Positions 1 through 8,885 of a DNA stretch of 64,000 bases are shown here, in pieces. The stretch is from Anaerostipes rhamnosivorans (lineage in GTDB: Bacteria > Bacillota > Clostridia > Lachnospirales > Lachnospiraceae): the NCBI RefSeq assembly GCF_005280655.1, contig NZ_CP040058.1:3014001-3078000 (forward strand), in the 5' to 3' direction. The position numbers and the translations under genes are program-made. Within the stretch, counting starts at the first letter, position 1, and each line of letters starts with the position of its first letter. The notes beneath the pieces are model-generated. The model saw only the letters and a program-made list of their open reading frames with translations. It searched no databases and was not told the DNA's origin.

Positions 1-1864
1 ATGCTCTAGTTGACTGAATGTCTTCAAAATTCAGCGCCAGCAAAAAGATCACATCCACACTGCCCTCTTCCCACTCCACTTTCTGATCCGTCTTTATGAT
101 AACAACCGCAGGCTTTTTCACAAGATTTGCCATTCCATGGGGAACAGCCACTCCTCCTCCGAGAACAGAGGCACTGATGGATTCCCGCCTAAGCACGTCT
201 TCAAAGAATCCTTCCTCCACATATCCTCCGGCCTTCAGCATATCACAGGCTTTTTTCAGCAGACCTTTTTTTGTCATTGGATCTGATTCAATCAGAATCA
301 GGTCATCCTGCATCAGATTTTTAATGGTCCACTGCTTTTTCAGATTGTTTTTTTCAGCCTTCATCTCATTGCATTGCCTTTTGATCCGGTATACATCCTG
401 CTCTCCCACCACCGGAGTCGTATAGACAACATGGGGATGCTTCACTTTCAGAGATGGAACTGTCGTGACCACTAGATCATACTGGCTCTCATCGATCATA
501 ACCCCAGCATTGGCCGGCAGCACAGAAATCACATTGATGTCCCGGATCTTATTCTCAATCTTTCTGGCAATGATCTGGGCAATTCCCACACCGCCGCTTC
601 CGATGATGACAGTATTGACATCCCTCTTTTTGGGCACCATCGCTCCACCGAAGAGGATGGCCATATAGGAGATCTCATCTTCTGACGGCAAAGCCCCCAC
701 CAGATTCTCGTATTCCTTACTGGCAGTAAAACAGGCTGAAAAAATGGCGGAATAGGTCTGTTTGATCTCATCCAAAAAGGGATTTTTGATCTCAAAACCA
801 AACTTGACTCTTACAAAGGAGCTGTTCAAGAACAAAGCCACACTCGTCCTGAGCAGCGGATCTTCTATAAAGTTCCTTCCCACAATGGAGGAAATATACT
901 GGATCATGTTCTGGGCTACATCCTCAATACAGATTTCTTTTTCTATGAAAAACTTCTTATTGACGATCCTGCTGCTGTTCTGTACCTCTGCCCCAAGAAG
1001 CAGGATATACAGGTAAAGCCCCTCTCTTGGATCTATATTCATCTGGAACTGCCTGTTTAAGATCCCTGTAAAAATATCCGTCCAGTCAGCAATCTCCTCC
1101 ACCAGTGTCAGCCTGTTGACCATGGATTCCTCCAAAAAATGCTTCCCTTTCAACCGATTCATCTGGTTACTGACATACTCTGTGATCATACAGAATGTAT
1201 AATCATTAAATTGGTAACCGATCTGTCTCTCCAGCTGTTGGATACTGTAGACCACTTTATCCACACTATTTTTTCTGTACTGAGTCATCAGCCTTGCATA
1301 AGATCCCGGATCTATCCTGTAATCCGGGGCAGTCTCCTCCCTGCGCTCTGTTGTATCAAGGACCTTCTGGTTGTTGCACACCAGTACCTTTCTCAAGTCA
1401 AATTCTTTTCCCCTGATCTCGATCCCTTTTCCCACGATCTGGCGGATCAACACTTTGTCTGGCTCTAAAGCCTTGTTTGCCTTTTCAATATCTGTCCGGA
1501 TCGTAGCCTTGGATACAAACAGTTCCTCTGCAAACAGTGCCGCCGTATACGGCTCGCCGCTTTGAATCAATGTCCGCACGATGTAGCTGATGCGGTATTT
1601 CCTAGTCTCACAGGACACCCGTTCCTTCGGAAATGCCTCCTGCAGTTCCTTCATGTGAAGACCAGCATTCAGACATACGCCCTTTCCCCTCTGCCGGATC
1701 AGCTGATAGCCTTTTTCTTCGCAGAATGCGGCTATTTCCTTCATATAATTATGTACACTGCGCTGGGAGATTTCCAACAATCCTGCAATTTTCTCATATG
1801 TGATAAACTCGTCATCCTGATGGATCAGCACTTTCATAATTTCAGATGCAGTCTTGGAAAGCAT
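1..1864 (-). CDS. PRD-containing PTS-linked transcriptional regulator, MtlR/BglG type (partial, runs off left edge)
   Basis: About 621 codons are in the window; the C-terminal end lies beyond position 1. Reading the minus strand from the ATG at 1862-1864 gives two N-terminal helix-turn-helix domains (about residues 1-160, including EISQRSVHNY), two PRD domains (about 170-400), an EIIB-like domain with the loop GSGGVGIAQ (about 410-490) and an EIIA domain with the phospho-His motif GGGVAVPHG. This is the layout of MtlR/LicR-type activators controlled by PTS phosphorylation. The EIIB-like loop has no cysteine, so that domain probably cannot be phosphorylated in the usual way. The target operon is probably to the left of the window, since nadABC next to it is unrelated. 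The family call is firm; the sugar is unknown. Confidence 0.9.
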   Translation of the reverse strand, partial: MLSKTASEIMKVLIHQDDEFITYEKIAGLLEISQRSVHNYMKEIAAFCEEKGYQLIRQRGKGVCLNAGLHMKELQEAFPKERVSCETRKYRISYIVRTLIQSGEPYTAALFAEELFVSKATIRTDIEKANKALEPDKVLIRQIVGKGIEIRGKEFDLRKVLVCNNQKVLDTTERREETAPDYRIDPGSYARLMTQYRKNSVDKVVYSIQQLERQIGYQFNDYTFCMITEYVSNQMNRLKGKHFLEESMVNRLTLVEEIADWTDIFTGILNRQFQMNIDPREGLYLYILLLGAEVQNSSRIVNKKFFIEKEICIEDVAQNMIQYISSIVGRNFIEDPLLRTSVALFLNSSFVRVKFGFEIKNPFLDEIKQTYSAIFSACFTASKEYENLVGALPSEDEISYMAILFGGAMVPKKRDVNTVIIGSGGVGIAQIIARKIENKIRDINVISVLPANAGVMIDESQYDLVVTTVPSLKVKHPHVVYTTPVVGEQDVYRIKRQCNEMKAEKNNLKKQWTIKNLMQDDLILIESDPMTKKGLLKKACDMLKAGGYVEEGFFEDVLRRESISASVLGGGVAVPHGMANLVKKPAVVIIKTDQKVEWEEGSVDVIFLLALNFEDIQSTRA

Positions 1865-1970
1865 AAAAACTCCTTTTATTGTTTTTTATTATATATTCTT
1901 ATTTATTATTATTTTATACTTTTTTATACTTTCTGTCAACTTCGTACATTTGAAGTAAACTCAGGGCTGG

Positions 1971-2148
1971 AATAAAGCGGACAAGTCCGCTTCAACTCCC
2001 TAAATCCCTCGATCATAAAGGTCTTGTTCCACTTTGCGCGCCAAATGCGATTTGACGCAGTCAAATAGTTTCCTCACGCATTTGTGTGTATAATGCCCGC
2101 AGGGCTTTTTTGTTCCATAGGGAGGTTCGCAGAACTTTCCTATGGAAT
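1971..2148 (+). repeat. Dispersed structured repeat A, copy A1
   Basis: This copy fills most of the 330-bp gap between nadC and the regulator. Read on the plus strand it holds a hairpin AGCGGAC/GTCCGCT, a nested stem AAATGCG...CGCATTT around TTTGAC/GTCAAA, a short GCCC-GCA-GGGC hairpin followed by a T run, and a final hairpin TTCCATAGG...CCTATGGAA (2113-2147). Related copies lie at 26716, 35129, 52330 and 58492. No reading frame is evident in it. Confidence 0.8.
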
Positions 2149-2190
2149 AAAAAAAGGCCATAAAATCTTATCGATTCTACGACCTTTCGG
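2149..2190 (-). terminator. Intrinsic terminator after nadC
   Basis: On the minus strand an imperfect stem (AAAGG...CCTTT, with an inner GTAGAATC / GATTTTAT part) is followed by a run of seven T just after the nadC stop codon. Confidence 0.7.
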
Positions 2191-2194
2191 TTTC

Positions 2195-3052
2195 TTATTC
2201 TGTAGGTTCCAGATTCTTTAATGAGATGTCCAAAATCGGCGCGGAGTGTGTCAGTGCACCGCAGGATACAAAATCGACCCCGATCTCCTTTATCTTCTTT
2301 AACCGGTCCTTTGTCACGTTTCCGGAACATTCCGTAAGGGCACGACCTCCTATGATCTCCACTGCCTCTTTCATCATATCATCAGACATATTATCCAGCA
2401 TGATAATATCTGCACCGGCTTCCAAAGCATCGTTAACCATGGCAAGATCTTCTGTCTCCACTTCGATCTTTCTGACAAACGGAGCGTATGCCCTTGCCAT
2501 ATAAACAGCTTCCCGCACGCCACCTGCCGCGCCGATATGATTATCCTTTAACATAACCCCGTCAGACAGGTTATACCGGTGATTTTTCCCTCCGCCTACG
2601 GTGACCGCATACTTTTCAAACGGCCTCATATTTGGAGTGGTCTTTCTCGTGTCCAAAAGCTGTGTAGAAGATCCCTCCAGTTCCTTTACAAGAGAATTAG
2701 TGAAAGTAGCGATCCCGCTCATCCGCTGAAGGTAATTCAGCGCTGTCCTCTCTCCTGACAGAAGGACACGGATATCTCCCCGGAGAGTTCCCATGAGCTG
2801 GCCATTTTTGATCTCATCCCCATCTGAAAGTTCCGTCTCAAACGCTACCTTCTCGTCGAGAAGGGTGAACACACGGTGAAACACCTCAAGTCCTGCCACG
2901 ATCCCGTCTTCCTTGCAGATCAGATCTACTTTTCCTTGTTTCGGCTCCGGCATCACGGAGTTTGTGCTGACATCCTCCCCTGTGATGTCTTCCTTCAACG
3001 CATTCAGCAGATACTCGTCAATGTTTACCGCCATTGTTACACCATTTATCAT
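2195..3052 (-). CDS. nadC: Nicotinate-nucleotide pyrophosphorylase (quinolinate phosphoribosyltransferase)
   Basis: NadC turns quinolinate and PRPP into nicotinate mononucleotide, CO2 and PPi, the third step of de novo NAD synthesis. Visible family signatures are LKEDITGEDVST at the N terminus, SGERTALNYLQRMSGIAT, LDTRKTTPNMRPFEKYAV and the barrel motifs VEVETED, IIMLDNM, ECSGNV and VDFVSCGALTHS. The start is placed at the ATG at 3052, which has GGGGA about six bases upstream; ATGs at 3064 and 3034 are alternatives. The gene overlaps the 3' end of nadB by 35 bases, so the two are probably translationally coupled. It is the last gene of nadA-nadB-nadC and is followed by a terminator. Confidence 0.95.
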   Translation of the reverse strand: MINGVTMAVNIDEYLLNALKEDITGEDVSTNSVMPEPKQGKVDLICKEDGIVAGLEVFHRVFTLLDEKVAFETELSDGDEIKNGQLMGTLRGDIRVLLSGERTALNYLQRMSGIATFTNSLVKELEGSSTQLLDTRKTTPNMRPFEKYAVTVGGGKNHRYNLSDGVMLKDNHIGAAGGVREAVYMARAYAPFVRKIEVETEDLAMVNDALEAGADIIMLDNMSDDMMKEAVEIIGGRALTECSGNVTKDRLKKIKEIGVDFVSCGALTHSAPILDISLKNLEPTE

Positions 3053-4325
3053 AGAAATCCCCATCCTTTCTTTTAATCTCCTCCAGCACAAGACGCTTAT
3101 TCTCTTCCTGTATACCGGACACATCCTGATACATTCCTAAATCCACCTGGCATTCTACAGGCTTCTTTGGTTCTTTTGTGATATCTTCAGCGGATTCCAG
3201 CGCAAAGACAAGAGATTCCAGCAGAGAATTGCTCGCAAGACGGTTCCTGCCGTGAACGCCGTTACAGCTGGCCTCTCCTACTGCATACAAATCTTCCATA
3301 GAAGTACGGCTTCTTAAATCCACCTTGATCCCTCCCATGAAATAATGCTGGGCCGGCGTGACCGGGATGCATTCTCTTGTCATATCATAGCCTTCCTCCA
3401 GACATTGCTTATAAATATTAGGGAACCTCTGCTTGATCCGCTCCCCGTCAAGGTGGGTAACGGATAAATACACATAGTCCGTGCCGTCCTTTTCCATCTG
3501 CTCACGGATGGCAGCAGTCACAATATCCCGTGGAAGCAGCTCATCTATGAAACGCTCCCCGGCTTTGTTGTAGAGATAGGCCCCCTCCCCTCTGACGGAC
3601 TCTGAGATCAGAAAGCTTCTCCCAGGCTTGTCCGAATAAAAGGTCGTGGGATGAATCTGTATGTAGTTGATATTTTGTATCTCCACATTGTGCCTCAGAC
3701 AGATGGCCAGACCGTCAGCTGTCAAATGTCTGTAATTGGTGGAATGCTTGAACAGTCCGCCCATGCCTCCGGTGGCAAGTACGGTTTTTCCCGCAAAAAT
3801 ACAGTCCACATCCCCCTCCGGGGTCACATAGACAACGCCACGGCATGCATTTTCTGACTCGATCAGGTCAATCATCGTGCAGTGGGTCAGGATCTCAATG
3901 TTGTCCCGGCGTTTGACCTCCTCATAAAGCTTGCTTGTGATCTCTTTTCCGGTCACATCGTCATGATGGAGTATGCGGAAAATCGAATGGCCTCCCTCTC
4001 TGGTATACTCAATCTCCCCGTCTCTTTCGTCAAAATCAACGCCGAATGCCGTCAGATCGTCAATGATCTCCCTGGAGCGGACAATCATCTTGTCCACAGC
4101 CGCTTTATCATTTTCATAATGCCCGGCCTTCATGGTATCTTCGAAATATTGGTCATAGTCCTCTTCATCCCTCAAAGCTGAGATACCGCCCTGGGCCAGA
4201 AAGGAATCACTTTCCTCCACTTCTGCTTTGGTCATCATAATAACTCTGTAATCTTTAGGAAGAAACAGGGCATGAAACAATCCGGCTGCCCCGGTTCCAA
4301 CTATAATTACATCTGCTGATCTCAT
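3018..4325 (-). CDS. nadB: L-aspartate oxidase
   Basis: This flavoenzyme oxidises L-aspartate to iminoaspartate, the substrate of NadA. The N terminus shows the FAD dinucleotide-binding motif VGTGAAGL, followed by SDSFLAQGGISA, the substrate-loop region GGHSIFRILHHDDVTG, IQIHPTTF, ESVRGEGAYLYN and the second FAD motif YAVGEASCNGVHGRNRLASN. At 435 residues it is about 100 shorter than the E. coli enzyme and lacks most of the C-terminal helical domain, a form I recall from many clostridia. It sits 45 bases after nadA and overlaps nadC. No NAD-responsive operator was recognised. Confidence 0.96.
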   Translation of the reverse strand: MRSADVIIVGTGAAGLFHALFLPKDYRVIMMTKAEVEESDSFLAQGGISALRDEEDYDQYFEDTMKAGHYENDKAAVDKMIVRSREIIDDLTAFGVDFDERDGEIEYTREGGHSIFRILHHDDVTGKEITSKLYEEVKRRDNIEILTHCTMIDLIESENACRGVVYVTPEGDVDCIFAGKTVLATGGMGGLFKHSTNYRHLTADGLAICLRHNVEIQNINYIQIHPTTFYSDKPGRSFLISESVRGEGAYLYNKAGERFIDELLPRDIVTAAIREQMEKDGTDYVYLSVTHLDGERIKQRFPNIYKQCLEEGYDMTRECIPVTPAQHYFMGGIKVDLRSRTSMEDLYAVGEASCNGVHGRNRLASNSLLESLVFALESAEDITKEPKKPVECQVDLGMYQDVSGIQEENKRLVLEEIKRKDGDFYDKWCNNGGKH

Positions 4326-4370
4326 AATTAAAATTAATCCTTTCCCCTGAACGAAAAAGCTGCTTTCTCT

Positions 4371-5279
4371 TTATTGAGCGATGCGCAGCATTTCATCCAA
4401 CGCTTTCTTTGCGTCAAGTCGCAATGTCCCATCCAATTCCACCTGATTTTTCATATCTCTCAATGTATCTCTGACATTCTCAAGCGTGATTCGTTTCATA
4501 TTCGGGCAGAACTGTCTGTGTCCAACGGAATAAAATGTCTTGTTCGGATTCTTTTGTTTTAACTCATATAAGACACCCATCTCCGTACAGATAATAAATT
4601 TATCTGCGTCAGATGCTGTGGCATAATCGATAATACCGGATGTGCTCCCCACATAATCCGCCAGTTCCACAACATCCATAGTACATTCCGGGTGCACCAG
4701 GATCTCTGCGTCCGGATGTGCTTCCTTGGCTCTTTTGACATTGTCCGCTGTAATGCTTGTATGTACATGGCAGAAGCCGTCGTTGTAAATAAAATTCTTT
4801 TCCGGAAGCTTGGATCCGATATATCTGCCCAGGTTTTCGTCCGGGATAAAGAAAATATTCTTCTGTGGCAGTGAGCTGACGATCTTCATAGCGTTGGAAG
4901 ATGTCACACAGACATCAGAGTAAGACTTAATCTCCGCTGTGGAATTGATATAACAGACAACTGCCAAGTCATCGTACTCATCCCGCACTTTCTGGATCTT
5001 GTCCAAGTCTACCATATGAGCCATAGGGCAGTCCGCCAGCTGGTCCGGCATGATCACTGTTCGGTCTGGGTTCAGGATCTTAGCACTTTCACCCATGAAA
5101 CTGACACCGGCAAAACAAATCACATCCTTTGACTCCTTTAAAGCCACCTTTGCCAAATAGTAGGAATCTCCCACGTAGTCCGCAATCGCCTGCACCTCAT
5201 CATCTACATAATAATGGGCCAATAAGACCGCATTTCTTTCTCTTTTTAACTCTTCAATCTCTTTTGCGAGGTTGTCCAT
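4371..5279 (-). CDS. nadA: Quinolinate synthase A
   Basis: NadA condenses iminoaspartate with dihydroxyacetone phosphate to quinolinate using a [4Fe-4S] cluster. The protein (302 residues) shows LLAHYYVDDEVQAIADYVGDS in two adjoining pieces, CFAGVSFMGESAKIL, HPECTMDV and GHRQFCPNMKRIT, whose cysteines are the likely cluster ligands. The start is the ATG at 5279, preceded by AAGGAGG at seven bases; an upstream alternative at 5297 would place the Shine-Dalgarno inside the gene. It is first in the nadABC operon and has a clear promoter at 5337-5365. Confidence 0.96.
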   Translation of the reverse strand: MDNLAKEIEELKRERNAVLLAHYYVDDEVQAIADYVGDSYYLAKVALKESKDVICFAGVSFMGESAKILNPDRTVIMPDQLADCPMAHMVDLDKIQKVRDEYDDLAVVCYINSTAEIKSYSDVCVTSSNAMKIVSSLPQKNIFFIPDENLGRYIGSKLPEKNFIYNDGFCHVHTSITADNVKRAKEAHPDAEILVHPECTMDVVELADYVGSTSGIIDYATASDADKFIICTEMGVLYELKQKNPNKTFYSVGHRQFCPNMKRITLENVRDTLRDMKNQVELDGTLRLDAKKALDEMLRIAQ

Positions 5280-5336
5280 CCTTTTCCTCCTTAGCAAGGG
5301 AATTTTCCCAACTGATATAATTCCATACTAAGATTT

Positions 5337-5365
5337 AATATACCACTTTGACTAATTGTTATCAA
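5337..5365 (-). promoter_or_regulatory. nadABC promoter
   Basis: On the minus strand TTGATA (5360-5365) and TATATT (5337-5342) are separated by exactly 17 bases, about 55-60 bases before the nadA start. A palindrome TGGCATAA...TTATGCCA (5384-5391 and 5401-5408) lies just upstream of the -35 box; it may be an operator, but its owner is unknown. Confidence 0.75.
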
Positions 5366-5410
5366 GTATTTGGCGGGGTTTTCTGGCATAAATGCTTAAC
5401 TTATGCCAAA

Positions 5411-5474
5411 AAAGTACTTAAAACAGCACCCTTATCAACGGTGCCGTTTCCGTTGATAAAGATGCTGTCTGCTT
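5411..5474 (-). terminator. Intrinsic terminator of the mannose-PTS operon
   Basis: On the minus strand a stem of roughly 19 bp with few mismatches (ACAGCA...TGCTGT around TTATCAACGG/CCGTTGATAA) is followed by TTTT and, slightly later, TTTTTT. It begins at the end of the HPr gene and closes the 5.5-11.4 kb operon. Confidence 0.8.
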
Positions 5475-5730
5475 AAAGGTTATGAATGCAGAACTCTTTC
5501 AGCTCCTCTGCCGCCTTTTCCTCATCCTCCCCGTCGATGACGAATGTGACCGATTCCTTTTGGTGTGCCCGCAATGTCAGAAGAGAAATAATATTTTTGG
5601 CATTGGCTTTCAGAACTCCCTTTTGTACTATGATCCTGCTATTATAGGTCTTTGCCTTTTCCACCAGAAGCACAGCCGGCCGTGCATGGATCCCCACCGG
5701 TGACTGCACCTCAAAATCAAACTGCTTCAT
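5473..5730 (-). CDS. HPr-like phosphocarrier protein with Asn at position 46
   Basis: This 85-residue protein has the HPr active site GIHARPA with His15, which accepts phosphate from enzyme I and passes it to EIIA domains. At the position where Gram-positive HPr carries regulatory Ser46 (KSIMGV) it has KNIISL, so residue 46 is Asn and HPr kinase could not phosphorylate it there. The start ATG at 5730 follows AGGAGGAGATCATC. It overlaps the preceding gene by 14 bases and is last in the mannose-PTS operon, which suggests a dedicated phosphocarrier. It could serve EIIA of this operon without feeding into CcpA-type catabolite control; this role is inferred. Confidence 0.9.
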   Translation of the reverse strand: MKQFDFEVQSPVGIHARPAVLLVEKAKTYNSRIIVQKGVLKANAKNIISLLTLRAHQKESVTFVIDGEDEEKAAEELKEFCIHNL

Positions 5731-6310
5731 GATGATCTCCTCCTGATGATTTAAGGGCGGGTGCCTCTTTGAGCCTTTGGATCTCCTGTGTAATCCGCTT
5801 TGCAAATGAAAAGGACTGCTTCATCGCGAAACTTTTTATTCTGACAGGGTTTGATATCAGGGGAATCTCTCTTTGCCTGCCGCCCTGCAGGCTGATCGTA
5901 ACCTTCATATAGTCCACCGTTCCCGCATCTTTCTTTTTGATCTTTTCGTCTAATTCATCCAGAGGTATTGCAGGCCCTGCCTCAATCCTGCATTCGCTGA
6001 TATCATCGAGCGAATAAAACTCCGGTTCCTTAATTTGTTTTTGGTTCATGCGGTTGTTCAGAAGACAGATTTTTCCGTTCTTTTCATCAAATAAAATATA
6101 ATTTCCGATTCTCCCTGTGATTTCAAAATCTTCCGTTAGTTCTCTCTTACTTTCACACAGCTTGCTGATCTCGTCAAAACTTTTGTTAGTGATCGTTTCT
6201 GTAAAATGATTGCTCGCTTTCTCATAACAGACTTTACAGATAAATCCGTCCGAATAACGGAACTTTTTGAACATCCCCAGGGATGCATGGCAGATATCAC
6301 ATGTCTTCAT
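5717..6310 (-). CDS. Putative zinc-binding protein, DUF4428-like N terminus
   Basis: The 197-residue product starts with a treble-clef-like arrangement: CDIC near residue 4 and CKVC near residue 26, four cysteines suited to one zinc ion. The rest is mixed alpha/beta with a charged character and no recognised catalytic motif; the region around YILFDEKNGKICLLNN resembles a small beta-rich domain. No signal peptide or membrane segment is seen. The ATG at 6310 follows AAAGGGTGG at seven bases; an upstream TTG at 6316 is less likely. It sits between the FGGY kinase and the HPr gene in one operon, so it may be regulatory for that pathway, but the function is unknown. Confidence 0.75.
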   Translation of the reverse strand: MKTCDICHASLGMFKKFRYSDGFICKVCYEKASNHFTETITNKSFDEISKLCESKRELTEDFEITGRIGNYILFDEKNGKICLLNNRMNQKQIKEPEFYSLDDISECRIEAGPAIPLDELDEKIKKKDAGTVDYMKVTISLQGGRQREIPLISNPVRIKSFAMKQSFSFAKRITQEIQRLKEAPALKSSGGDHHEAV

Positions 6311-6326
6311 TTTCAAACCACCCTTT

Positions 6327-7805
6327 CTAATCGCTGAATACTTCGGTCAATGCCTTATAGAGTTTCGTATATTTCTGATACTTTTTCTCATAGAGACCTG
6401 CATTGTATTCTCTCGGATAAAAACTTTTCTTCGTCTCCACTGTGTTGCCGATCAGCTGTTCCAGGTCTTCATCAGTCCTGTCACTGGCAGCTGCCATGAG
6501 AGCCACACCGTATCCCGCTCCCGCACTATTCTTGAGCTGCTCCACTTTCGTGTTCAGGACATCCGCAAGGATTTGCATCCAAACGCTGTTTTTAGACCCT
6601 CCTCCGGTGACCTTAAGATTCCCAAGGGCAGTCCTGTCAATATTCATGACCTCAGCAAGCTGTCTCACGCCGAGACAAATTCCTTCCATGACCGCTGCAG
6701 TCATCTCCTGCCTGGTAGTCTCCGTCCCAATACCGACCATAGCTCCCCTTAAAGCAGGGTCCGCATAAATGGTCTTGTCACCCACAAGGTGAGGATAAAA
6801 GATCAGATCATTCTCACCGAGTTTTTCAAGATCCATCCCGCTGGTCTCCGCTGAAAAATCTTTTGTTCCCAGGATCTGTCTCACCCACCATCCATAGCTA
6901 CTTCCTGATGACTGTATCACTCCCTGGACAAGCGTCAGAATCTTCTTTCCGTCCACAGAAAACATGATATTCTTTCCTTTTGCCTCAAAATCCATCTGTT
7001 CTTTCGGGAACATAAGGACACCGGATGTGCCCAGTGACAGAACCGGATACAGGTAAGAAAAGCATCCCGTAGATATGGCCGCTGCCGGATTGTCTCCGGT
7101 TCCGACGATCACTCTCACCTGCTGCCGGAACCCAAACTTCTTTCTCCACGAATCCGTCACATATCCAGCTGTCTCTTTGCTTCCCTTCACTTTTGGATAG
7201 ATTGCTTCTGGAAATCCCAGGATCTCCCTGATCTCTGGGGACCATTTTCCTGCCTTCAGATCAAAAAGAGAAGATGTAGATGCCTCGCAGTAATCCGTCT
7301 GACATTGTCCGGTCAGACGGTAAACAATATAGTCCGGGCCAATCAGAAACGTCTTTATCTGCTGAAAGTGTTCCGGTTCATTTTGCTTTAACCACAGCAG
7401 GTTCACTGCCGGGCTCCCAGTGGAAATGATATTGGAGATATAGGAAACTTCCGGGACCTTACGAATCTTTTCTTTTAGTTCCTTTACCAGATCGATTGTC
7501 CTCGTATCATTCCACATCAGTGCCGGACGGATGGATCTTCCGTCCCCTCCGACAAATACTGCCGTGTGCATCTGGCCTGTCACTCCAATGGCTTTGATAC
7601 TTTCCGGATCTTCTCTCAGAAGAAGTTCTTTCATAGCATCCTCTGCCGCGTTCATCCAGATTTCCGGATTGATCTCTTTCCATCCGGGTTTAGGCTCATC
7701 GATCCCATATTCCCTGCTGCTTTCTTTTCTGATCTTCCCTGCTTCATCAATCAGCGTCAGTTTTGCAGAAGAAGTTCCTATATCAATTCCAATATACTGT
7801 TCCAT
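6327..7805 (-). CDS. FGGY-family carbohydrate kinase, xylulokinase-like
   Basis: At 492 residues it has the full two-domain FGGY kinase length. The N terminus IGIDIGTSSAKLTLID is the phosphate-1 ATPase motif, GVTGQMHTAVF matches the xylulokinase substrate motif, and MWNDTRT and the C-terminal VTGGGSKNSVWMQILADV complete the family signatures. Known relatives phosphorylate ketopentoses or other ketoses with ATP. Here it follows a PTS and a zinc dehydrogenase, so its substrate may be a ketose, or even a ketose phosphate made from a PTS-imported polyol phosphate. The stop of the upstream dehydrogenase is only four bases away, showing a single operon. Substrate not assigned. Confidence 0.88.
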   Translation of the reverse strand: MEQYIGIDIGTSSAKLTLIDEAGKIRKESSREYGIDEPKPGWKEINPEIWMNAAEDAMKELLLREDPESIKAIGVTGQMHTAVFVGGDGRSIRPALMWNDTRTIDLVKELKEKIRKVPEVSYISNIISTGSPAVNLLWLKQNEPEHFQQIKTFLIGPDYIVYRLTGQCQTDYCEASTSSLFDLKAGKWSPEIREILGFPEAIYPKVKGSKETAGYVTDSWRKKFGFRQQVRVIVGTGDNPAAAISTGCFSYLYPVLSLGTSGVLMFPKEQMDFEAKGKNIMFSVDGKKILTLVQGVIQSSGSSYGWWVRQILGTKDFSAETSGMDLEKLGENDLIFYPHLVGDKTIYADPALRGAMVGIGTETTRQEMTAAVMEGICLGVRQLAEVMNIDRTALGNLKVTGGGSKNSVWMQILADVLNTKVEQLKNSAGAGYGVALMAAASDRTDEDLEQLIGNTVETKKSFYPREYNAGLYEKKYQKYTKLYKALTEVFSD

Positions 7806-7808
7806 TTG

Positions 7809-8855
7809 CTATTCTCCAAATCTCAGAATCACTTTATATGTGTCCGGCTTCATAGCAGCCGCGATGGCTTTATCAAAATCCCGGTAATCATAAATCTGTT
7901 CCGTGAGCACGGTAGGATCAATCAGCCCTTTTCCAATCAGCTGTACTGCCTGATGAAAGGATGTGATCGTGGGACTGACAGCTCCCGTCACAGTCTTCTG
8001 GTAAGAATGTACGGCTCCCATATCCACCGGCACCGGATCATTGGGATGCATGGAGCTGAACATGACACTCATTCCGCCGGGAGCCGTCATCTCCACAGCC
8101 TGAGCCGCAATGGCTGGGATTGCTGTGGTATTGAATACAACCTGGGCCCCTCTTCCTCCGGTAAGCTCTTTTACCTTCTCCACGGCATCTTCATTTACCG
8201 GATCCACTACATCGTCACAGCCAAGCGTTAAAGCCCGTTCTCTTCGTTCCTTCAGAGGTTCACTCAGAATAACTCTAGCTCCTTTTAATTTTGCCATCAT
8301 CACATGGAGCATCCCCATGGTACCACCACCGATGACAGCCACATCATCCCCAAACTGAATCTCTGTCCGGTTAATGCTGTTGACTACACATGCCAAAGGT
8401 TCGGTGAATGCCATTTTTTCAAAGTCTGTGCTGTCTGGGTATACAAACAGGTCTTCCGCCTTAGCTACGACAAATTCTGCAAATCCGCCGTAACCTGACA
8501 ACCCGTCCGGGTTCGTAAAGATTTTGCTTTTTGGGTGTTCCTCACAGATATTTTCTTCCCCATGTTTACAGAAGAAACATTCCTTGCAGTCGTCAATGAT
8601 GTACTGGACCACCTTCTGCCCTTTAGAAAATCGCCTGCCGCTTACTCCGCTGCCCATTTCTTCGATCACTCCGCAGTACTCATGTCCGCCGATCCTTGGA
8701 TAGCTGTAATTACAGTCTCCGTTAAAGTCCCTCACATCGTTCGTGCAGATACCAGAATCTTTGATCCTGATCAGCACCTCATCTTCTTTTAATTCTGGTA
8801 ATTCGATCTCCTTAATAGAGAAATCTTTCGGCTGATTTAATATAATTGCTTTCAT
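7809..8855 (-). CDS. Zinc-dependent medium-chain dehydrogenase, polyol or threonine dehydrogenase type
   Basis: The 348-residue protein has the MDR catalytic zinc site (GICTNDV near residue 36, GGHEYCGV near residue 57), a structural-zinc cysteine cluster CKECFFCKHGEENIC, and a Rossmann fold with VIGGGTMGMLHVMMAK. It would oxidise a secondary alcohol with NAD(P)+. Position between the mannose-family PTS and the FGGY kinase suggests it acts on an imported polyol phosphate or related sugar phosphate, as L-sorbose-1-phosphate reductase and galactitol-1-phosphate dehydrogenase do. That substrate is inferred. It begins 30 bases after the EIID gene. Confidence 0.9.
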   Translation of the reverse strand: MKAIILNQPKDFSIKEIELPELKEDEVLIRIKDSGICTNDVRDFNGDCNYSYPRIGGHEYCGVIEEMGSGVSGRRFSKGQKVVQYIIDDCKECFFCKHGEENICEEHPKSKIFTNPDGLSGYGGFAEFVVAKAEDLFVYPDSTDFEKMAFTEPLACVVNSINRTEIQFGDDVAVIGGGTMGMLHVMMAKLKGARVILSEPLKERRERALTLGCDDVVDPVNEDAVEKVKELTGGRGAQVVFNTTAIPAIAAQAVEMTAPGGMSVMFSSMHPNDPVPVDMGAVHSYQKTVTGAVSPTITSFHQAVQLIGKGLIDPTVLTEQIYDYRDFDKAIAAAMKPDTYKVILRFGE

Positions 8856-8885
8856 CTACCTCACACTTTCTATTCCTGTCTGCCT

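Noticed and set aside
5384..5408. Second terminator upstream of nadA
   Set aside because: The TGGCATAA/TTATGCCA palindrome has a nine-base loop and lies upstream of the nadA -35 box, with no T run in either useful direction after it; it is noted as a possible operator only.
7566..8231. Open frame of 221 codons on the plus strand opposite the kinase and dehydrogenase genes
   Set aside because: It crosses the ends of two real genes in antisense and shows no family motif.
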